Origin: an uncultured Hungatella sp.
GTDB taxonomy: Bacteria; Bacillota; Clostridia; Lachnospirales; Lachnospiraceae
Direction of reading: 5' to 3'
NCBI GenBank assembly: GCA_910585645.1
Contig: CAJUFP010000128.1
Location: 1-11,840, forward strand
Length of the DNA: 11,840 nucleotides
Part shown: positions 8,094-11,840 of the stretch, piece after piece
How the letters are laid out: the number at the start of each line of letters is the position of its first letter
How positions within the stretch are numbered: position 1 is the stretch's first letter
The notes under the pieces: generated by a model
Told to the model about the DNA's origin: nothing
The model's database searches: none
Seen by the model: only the letters and a program-made list of their open reading frames with translations
Program-made: the position numbers and the translations under genes

Positions 8094-8102
8094 ATTTTAC
8101 CA
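8094..8102 (-). promoter_or_regulatory. Candidate extended -10 promoter of the MoxR operon
   Basis: On the minus strand the sequence reads TGG-TAAAAT, an extended -10. No good -35 lies 17 bp upstream (TGGTGA), and a TTGTAT at 8122-8127 is 22 bp away, which is too far. The 5' leader would contain a 6-bp GC hairpin (GCGCGG 8053-8058 with CCGCGC 8067-8072) before the ribosome binding site. Confidence 0.4.
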
Positions 8103-8164
8103 CCGCGTCCACGATTTCACCATACAAAAGTGGGATGAAAGAGGAAGTTTCTATTTATATGATA

Positions 8165-8193
8165 TTGTCAGTGGCAGGAGATGATGGTATGAT
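8165..8193 (+). promoter_or_regulatory. Sigma-A promoter of nfnA-nfnB
   Basis: TTGTCA (8165-8170) and TATGAT (8188-8193) are separated by 17 bp, each one mismatch from consensus. The predicted start site near 8200 gives a leader of about 50 nt with a strong GAGGAGG at 8241-8247. This promoter and the moxR one are back to back in the 225-bp divergent region. Confidence 0.75.
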
Positions 8194-8252
8194 AATACCC
8201 AGACTTAAATCCTTTTTACAGGACTTTGGGAATACGCATTGAGGAGGAGCAG

Positions 8253-9146
8253 ATGTACAAAATAGTAAAAGCAGAGCAGCTGGCGGACAAGATTTATCTC
8301 ATGGATGTGGAAGCCCCCAGGGTGGCTAAGTCCTGCCAGCCGGGAGAATTTGTGATCGTGAAGGTGGATGAGGCGGGGGAGCGGATTCCCCTGACGGTCT
8401 GCGACTATGACAGGGAGAGAGGCGTGGTGACCATTGTATTTCAGATCGTGGGCGCTTCCACCCAGAAGATGGCGGCTTTAAAGGCCGGGGACAGTTTCCG
8501 GGATTTTGTGGGTCCTTTGGGCAGACCGTCGGAGTTTGTCCGGGAGAATCCGGAGGTATTGAGAGGAAAGAAGATGCTGTTTGTGGCGGGGGGCGTTGGG
8601 ACGGCGCCGGTGTATCCCCAGGTGAAGTGGCTGAGAGCCCACGGCATTGACGCGGACGTGGTGGTTGGAGCCAAGACAAAGGATATGCTGATCCTGGAGG
8701 AGCCTATGAGGGCTGCGGCGGGGAATCTCTACATAACTACAGACGACGGGTCTTACGGGCAAAAGGGCCTGGTGACCGATGTGGTGAGAGACCTGGTGGA
8801 GAACCAGGGCAAACGGTATGATGTGTGCGTGGCCATTGGGCCCATGATCATGATGAAATTTGTGTGCCTTCTGACAAAGGAGCTGAATATCCCTACCATT
8901 GTCAGCATGAATCCTATTATGGTGGACGGCACGGGGATGTGCGGGGCCTGCCGTCTGACGGTTGGAGATGAGGTGAAGTTCGCCTGCGTGGACGGGCCGG
9001 AGTTTGACGGCCATCTGGTGAATTTTGACGAGGCCATGAAGCGGCAGCAGATGTACCGGACCCAGGAGGGGCGGGCAATACTGAAACTGAAGGAGGGGGA
9101 TACCCACCATGGCGGATGCGGGTTTTGCGGGGACGGACAGGGCTGA
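8253..9146 (+). CDS. nfnA: NfnA-type small subunit: FAD/NAD and [2Fe-2S] oxidoreductase
   Basis: This is the small subunit of the electron-bifurcating NADH-dependent reduced ferredoxin:NADP+ oxidoreductase, often annotated as sulfide dehydrogenase or ferredoxin-NADP reductase subunit alpha. The 297-residue protein has a ferredoxin-reductase fold. The FAD-binding RIPLT is at 44-48, the nucleotide-binding GGVGTAPVYP at 113-122, and TTDDGSYGQKG at 162-172. A cluster site C230-x2-C233-x11-C245 has D225 just upstream. The characterised family uses three Cys and one Asp as [2Fe-2S] ligands, and D225 is the obvious candidate. The extra tail HHGGCGFCGDGQG carries two more cysteines. The ATG at 8253 follows GAGGAGG by 5 nt; a TTG at 8226 is a poorer start. 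nfnB follows after a long spacer. A role supporting a glutamate synthase is the main alternative. Confidence 0.92.
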   Translation: MYKIVKAEQLADKIYLMDVEAPRVAKSCQPGEFVIVKVDEAGERIPLTVCDYDRERGVVTIVFQIVGASTQKMAALKAGDSFRDFVGPLGRPSEFVRENPEVLRGKKMLFVAGGVGTAPVYPQVKWLRAHGIDADVVVGAKTKDMLILEEPMRAAAGNLYITTDDGSYGQKGLVTDVVRDLVENQGKRYDVCVAIGPMIMMKFVCLLTKELNIPTIVSMNPIMVDGTGMCGACRLTVGDEVKFACVDGPEFDGHLVNFDEAMKRQQMYRTQEGRAILKLKEGDTHHGGCGFCGDGQG

Positions 9147-9262
9147 GGGCTAGTGCATCGTTGCATTAATTCACGAGTAACTAGCACTCGCTATCCGCGC
9201 CATCTGCACGCCTGCGAAGCTAGACATAGGCGCCACTACGCTGTCGCTTCGCAGACGCGAAG
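9147..9262 (+). repeat. Palindrome-rich intergenic element inside the nfnAB operon
   Basis: This stretch starts directly after the nfnA stop and is built of inverted repeats. GCTAGT (9149-9154) pairs with ACTAGC (9180-9185), and CGAGT (9174-9178) with ACTCG (9186-9190). A long imperfect hairpin spans 9212-9254: CTGCGAAGC pairs with GCTTCGCAG (9 bp), then GACA with TGTC and TAG with CTA. A third GCGAAG at 9257-9262 can instead pair with CTTCGC (9247-9252). It encodes no plausible protein and differs in composition from the flanking genes. It looks like a small repetitive palindromic unit or a non-autonomous mobile element, or else an operon-internal RNA structure. Only one copy lies in this window, so repetition is inferred. 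The rest of the spacer (9263-9392) holds a second hairpin and the nfnB ribosome binding site. Confidence 0.5.
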
Positions 9263-9325
9263 AACTTGCGGAGTTTACAGAGGATATCTGAATAAATACA
9301 GGACAGAATGCGCGAGCGCTTCCGG

Positions 9326-9372
9326 AAAGCTGTCTGCCCGAACAGGGGCGCGGGAAAGTTCGGGAGTGCTTT
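9326..9372 (+). promoter_or_regulatory. Two-part stem-loop just before nfnB
   Basis: AAAGC (9326-9330) pairs with GCTTT (9368-9372), and inside it CCCGAAC (9337-9343) pairs with GTTCGGG (9358-9364) around a 14-nt purine-rich loop. The structure ends about 10 nt before the GGAGG of nfnB. It could protect the downstream message or tune nfnB translation. No U run follows, so it is not a terminator. Confidence 0.4.
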
Positions 9373-9392
9373 GACGCGGAATGGAGGAAATT

Positions 9393-10787
9393 ATGGATGT
9401 GCTGAAAAAGGTTCCGGTCCGGGAGCAGGACCCTAAAGTGAGAGCCGCTAATTTTGAGGAAGTTTGTCTTGGATATAATAAGGAAGAAGCTATGGAGGAG
9501 GCCTCCAGGTGTTTGAACTGTAAGAACGCCAAGTGTGTGAAGGGCTGCCCGGTGTCCATTGATATTCCGGGATTTGTGCAGCAGGTGAAGGAGGGAGCCT
9601 TTGAGGAGGCGGCAAAGGTTATCGCCAAGTCCTCCGCCCTTCCGGCTGTGTGCGGCAGGGTGTGTCCCCAGGAAAGCCAGTGCGAGGGCCAGTGTATCCG
9701 GGGGATCAAAGGAGAGCCGGTATCTATCGGGAAGCTGGAACGGTTTGTGGCCGACTGGTCCAGGGAGAATGGTTTTGTGCCGGAGAAGCCGGATCACACC
9801 AACGGAAAGAGGGTGGCTGTCATTGGGTCCGGCCCTGCCGGGCTTACCTGCGCCGGGGATCTAGCCAAGTTAGGGTATGAGGTGACCATTTTCGAGGCGC
9901 TTCACGAGCCTGGCGGCGTGCTGCTCTACGGGATTCCGGAGTTTCGTCTTCCCAAGGAGGGCGTGGTGATGCCGGAGATTGAGAATGTGAAGAAACTGGG
10001 CGTGAAGATCGAGACCAATGTGATCATCGGCAAGTCAATAACCATTGACGAGCTTTTGGAGGAAGAGGGATTTGAGGCGGTATTTATCGGATCCGGCGCA
10101 GGACTTCCCATGTTTATGGGGATTCCCGGGGAGAATGCCAACGGTGTGTTCTCGGCCAATGAGTATCTGACCAGAAGCAATCTGATGAAGGCCTTTCGGG
10201 ACGACCATGACACACCCATCGCGGCGGGGAAGAAAGTGGCGGTGGTAGGCGGAGGCAATGTGGCCATGGACGCCGCCAGGACGGCCCTGCGGCTGGGGGC
10301 TGACGTTCATATCGTGTACCGGAGAAGCGAGGCGGAGCTTCCGGCCCGGGTGGAGGAAGTTCACCACGCGAAGGAGGAGGGGATCATCTTTGACCTTCTG
10401 ACCAACCCTACGGAAATTTTGGCGGATGACAATGGCTGGGTCAAGGGGATGCGGTGCATCCGCATGGAACTTGGGGAGCCGGACGCTTCCGGCAGAAGAC
10501 GGCCCGTGCCGGTGGAAGGGTCGGAGTTTGTCATTGACGTGGACACGGTTATCATGTCCCTGGGGACTTCGCCGAATCCCCTGATTTCCAGCACCACAAA
10601 AGGGCTGGAGGTGAACAAAAGAAAGTGTATCGTGGCAGAGGAGGCCAGCGGCAAGACCAGCAAAGAAGGGGTTTTTGCCGGAGGCGACGCGGTGACCGGA
10701 GCAGCGACGGTGATCCTTGCCATGGAGGCTGGACGGGCGGGAGCCAGGGGGATTGATGAGTTTTTGAGCAAAACCACGATGGAATAG
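9393..10787 (+). CDS. gltA: NfnB-type large subunit / GltA-like NADPH oxidoreductase
   Basis: This is the large, NADP(H)-binding subunit partnering NfnA; databases usually call it NADPH-dependent glutamate synthase (gltA). With NfnA it couples NADH plus reduced ferredoxin to formation of two NADPH. The 464-residue protein has N-terminal cysteines for two [4Fe-4S] clusters (C40, C43, C48, C52 and C87, C91, C97, C101), an FAD-binding GSGPAG at 145-150, GIPEFRLPK near 190, an NADPH-binding GGGNVA at about 286-291 followed by YRRSEAELPAR, and the C-terminal AGGDAVTGAATVILAMEAGR. I chose the ATG at 9393 because GGAGG lies 5 nt upstream; the ATG at 9381 precedes that site and adds only four residues. 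The absence of a large glutamate synthase subunit and the adjacency of nfnA favour Nfn. The protein is intact despite the spacer element upstream. Confidence 0.94.
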   Translation: MDVLKKVPVREQDPKVRAANFEEVCLGYNKEEAMEEASRCLNCKNAKCVKGCPVSIDIPGFVQQVKEGAFEEAAKVIAKSSALPAVCGRVCPQESQCEGQCIRGIKGEPVSIGKLERFVADWSRENGFVPEKPDHTNGKRVAVIGSGPAGLTCAGDLAKLGYEVTIFEALHEPGGVLLYGIPEFRLPKEGVVMPEIENVKKLGVKIETNVIIGKSITIDELLEEEGFEAVFIGSGAGLPMFMGIPGENANGVFSANEYLTRSNLMKAFRDDHDTPIAAGKKVAVVGGGNVAMDAARTALRLGADVHIVYRRSEAELPARVEEVHHAKEEGIIFDLLTNPTEILADDNGWVKGMRCIRMELGEPDASGRRRPVPVEGSEFVIDVDTVIMSLGTSPNPLISSTTKGLEVNKRKCIVAEEASGKTSKEGVFAGGDAVTGAATVILAMEAGRAGARGIDEFLSKTTME

Positions 10788-10794
10788 CATGTGG

Positions 10795-10828
10795 AACTGC
10801 CGGGAAGCGGGGATGCTTCCTGGCAGTT
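10795..10828 (+). terminator. 14-bp stem-loop after nfnB
   Basis: AACTGCC (10795-10801) pairs with GGCAGTT (10822-10828), and the adjoining GGGAAGC pairs with GCTTCCT, giving a 14-bp stem with one G-U pair and a GGGGAT loop. It begins 7 nt after the nfnB stop and its right arm touches the stop codon of the convergent gene, so it can serve both strands. The following bases (ATGATGTG) give no good U run, so termination may be partial or factor-assisted. Confidence 0.6.
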
Positions 10829-11240
10829 ATGATGTGGGGAGTCTCTCTACGGTGATCCTGCTGGGACCGCACAGACCATGGGTTCTGCACATATATTCGA
10901 ACCGGTCATTCCAGTTTAACCCCAGCTTTTCTAATTCTTCATATAAGCCGTCTCTTGTATCTGGCAATGTCCGCTCTTCTACAAATGCCGGTATATAGGT
11001 TCTGATGTATTCGTCCAGCCGTAAGTCTGTGTCGATACCAGCAACCTGGGGATGTCCTGCTTTCTCCCAGTTTTCCCAATCCATGGCGATCACCCAGTCA
11101 AATTCTCCGGCGTCATTTTTTTCTTCTGAAATGGTTCCTATGACATACCCATTATACATCATATTTGCTGTCCGTGTAGTACAGATACAAGGTATCCTTG
11201 TATTTCGGGCATGTTTAATAAATGTTTTCTTTTTATACAT
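10827..11240 (-). CDS. Small uncharacterised protein, possible HipA N-subdomain (HipS-like)
   Basis: I do not recognise this protein with certainty. It is 137 residues from the ATG at 11240 (AAGGAG 12 nt upstream). An alternative start at 11162 or 11159 gives about 110 residues and removes a basic, poorly structured N-terminus. From there it reads NGYVIGTI, a strand-like FDWVIAMDW, helices through RLDEYIRTYIPAFVEERTLP and LYEELEKLGL, then DRFEYMCRTHGLCGPSRITVE. The order (NG-x-x-x-GT, P-A-F, LP, LGL, D-x-F, R-x-x-G, final strand) resembles the HipA N-terminal subdomain, which in HipBST systems is the separate protein HipS. The next gene upstream is a HipA-like kinase fragment, which supports the idea. 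It ends at the hairpin that follows nfnB. Function is inferred and only moderately supported. Confidence 0.55.
   Translation of the reverse strand: MYKKKTFIKHARNTRIPCICTTRTANMMYNGYVIGTISEEKNDAGEFDWVIAMDWENWEKAGHPQVAGIDTDLRLDEYIRTYIPAFVEERTLPDTRDGLYEELEKLGLNWNDRFEYMCRTHGLCGPSRITVERLPTS
11185..11203. promoter_or_regulatory. 8-bp perfect inverted repeat, possible operator
   Basis: ATACAAGG (11185-11192) and CCTTGTAT (11196-11203) form a perfect palindrome around a 3-bp centre. If the downstream small gene starts at 11162, this lies 23 bp upstream of its start codon, a natural place for a repressor. If the gene starts at 11240 it is inside the coding region and may be coincidence. Confidence 0.3.
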
Positions 11241-11368
11241 AATCTGTCAATGCTCCTTCCGCCAGTTGATAGGATTTATGAAAGTCTGATCTAAGAACGA
11301 TGCACATATATCGCAGCGTTACGATCTCAATGTAAAATCTCCGATATTTGACCTCCAAAGGTACGGTA

Positions 11369-11758
11369 TCACAAATGGTTTTCATCGTATGAAATATGTT
11401 TTGCCAGCTTACATGGTACATCATCATAAGTATATTCTTTATCGCCAAGTTCGGTGTCCTCGCTGCTTTGCTTGGTATCCTTATAGGAATGGAGCGAGAG
11501 GTTTGTGTTTGATGTGAAGTCCTTTATGATATCCACCAGAATACCATGATAAGTTCCAAGAGATACTTCATGGCATGGTACGCCAAGGTTTCTTAAAAAG
11601 TTACTTGCTATATATTCACAGTAAACAGACATGTCATCATCTTTCGGAAATTTTACAATGTAATCAACATGATCGATGGTAATTCCAAATTTTCTTGTGT
11701 TGCCATTGTATGTTTTTCCATTGATTGCCATTGGGCTTATTTCTGTGATCGGTTCCAT
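11369..11758 (-). pseudogene. HipA/CtkA-like kinase, truncated N-terminal lobe
   Basis: The 129-residue frame resembles the N-terminal lobe of HipA/CtkA-type Ser/Thr kinases of clostridia. It opens with ITEISPMAINGKTYNG, carries the probable ATP-lysine segment YIVKFP (about 33-38), a helix CEYIASNFLRNLGVP and a GTYHGILVDIIKDF stretch. Intact relatives run to about 300 residues and carry a catalytic D-R-H-x-G-N-x-G segment. Here a stop occurs at 11369 and no such motif appears in any minus-strand frame down to 11241, so the catalytic half seems deleted rather than frameshifted. The interval 11241-11368 holds a short frame ending ...EGALTDYV that I cannot assign. The ATG at 11758 has GGAG 8 nt upstream. 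The tract is clearly AT-richer than the rest of the window, suggesting transfer followed by decay. A short functional protein cannot be excluded. Confidence 0.55.
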
Positions 11759-11792
11759 TTCTTTACTCCATCCGGCTGTTTTTTATTATTGT

Positions 11793-11840
11793 ACCAAGTC
11801 GCTAGCGCGACGGCTAGCCCCAGTTACATGAAACCACCAC
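11793..11840 (-). mobile_element. Palindromic edge sequence, possible IS200/IS605-type end
   Basis: Two competing hairpins are visible: GTCGC (11798-11802) with GCGAC (11807-11811) across TAGC, and GCTAG (11801-11805) with CTAGC (11814-11818). The minus strand then reads toward the kinase fragment. Compact subterminal hairpins followed by unrelated host sequence are what the right end of an IS200/IS605 or TnpB element (with its omega-RNA 3' end) looks like. The element itself would lie beyond the window, so this call is tentative and no transposase is visible. Confidence 0.25.

Noticed and set aside
8226..8252. TTG start giving nfnA nine more residues
   Set aside because: The ATG at 8253 has an ideal GAGGAGG 5 nt upstream, and that site would lie inside the extended frame.
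9153..9374. 73-residue open frame across the nfnA-nfnB spacer
   Set aside because: It runs through the palindromes, has no ribosome binding site, is rich in Arg, Cys and His with no recognisable motif, and is best explained as a chance frame.
11233..11448. 71-residue frame ending ...EGALTDYV between the kinase fragment and the small gene
   Set aside because: It overlaps the end of the kinase frame, has no ribosome binding site or recognisable motif, and does not contain the missing kinase catalytic segment; noted only as unassigned sequence.
1..11840. CRISPR array, tRNA, rRNA or known riboswitch
   Set aside because: I found no regularly spaced direct repeats, no tRNA-like cloverleaf or T-arm sequence, and no rRNA or classical riboswitch core in any intergenic gap by eye.

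Overview
The window looks like the chromosome of a GC-rich clostridial gut anaerobe, most likely Lachnospiraceae. This is inferred from the greA-lysS pair, an NfnAB-type electron-bifurcating oxidoreductase with [2Fe-2S] and [4Fe-4S] cysteine motifs, Gram-positive ribosome binding sites and sigma-A promoters, and protein wording typical of that family. I could not run a taxonomic search.

Layout, left to right. (1) Positions 25-2072, minus strand: greA followed by lysS, driven by a perfect-consensus promoter at 2159-2187, with a strong stem-loop in the spacer between them. (2) Positions 2351-5026, plus strand: a LacX-like aldose 1-epimerase relative, then a membrane-bound methyl-accepting chemotaxis protein. 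(3) Positions 8027 down to 5010, minus strand: a tightly coupled operon of a MoxR AAA+ ATPase, a DUF58 protein (ATGA overlap) and a four-helix membrane protein. Its last gene overlaps the chemotaxis gene tail to tail by 17 bp. (4) Positions 8253-10787, plus strand: nfnA and nfnB (the latter often annotated gltA), with a clear promoter at 8165-8193. The two subunit genes are separated by an unusually long 246-bp spacer full of inverted repeats. (5) Positions about 10827-11840, minus strand: a visibly AT-richer tract with a HipA-like kinase truncated before its catalytic segment, a small protein resembling the HipA N-terminal subdomain (HipS-like), and a palindromic sequence at the edge that may be the end of an insertion element.

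How the genes work together. greA and lysS serve transcript elongation and translation. MoxR and DUF58 proteins are usually partners in assembling or maturing envelope or other protein complexes, and the third gene supplies a membrane partner. NfnA and NfnB form one flavoenzyme that makes NADPH from NADH and reduced ferredoxin. The right end looks like a decayed accessory locus, possibly a split HipA-type toxin module.

The items most worth a second look are the palindromic element with mutually exclusive hairpins inside the nfnAB operon, and the split and truncated HipA-like locus beside a possible transposon end. Nothing in the window is certain to be a new system.
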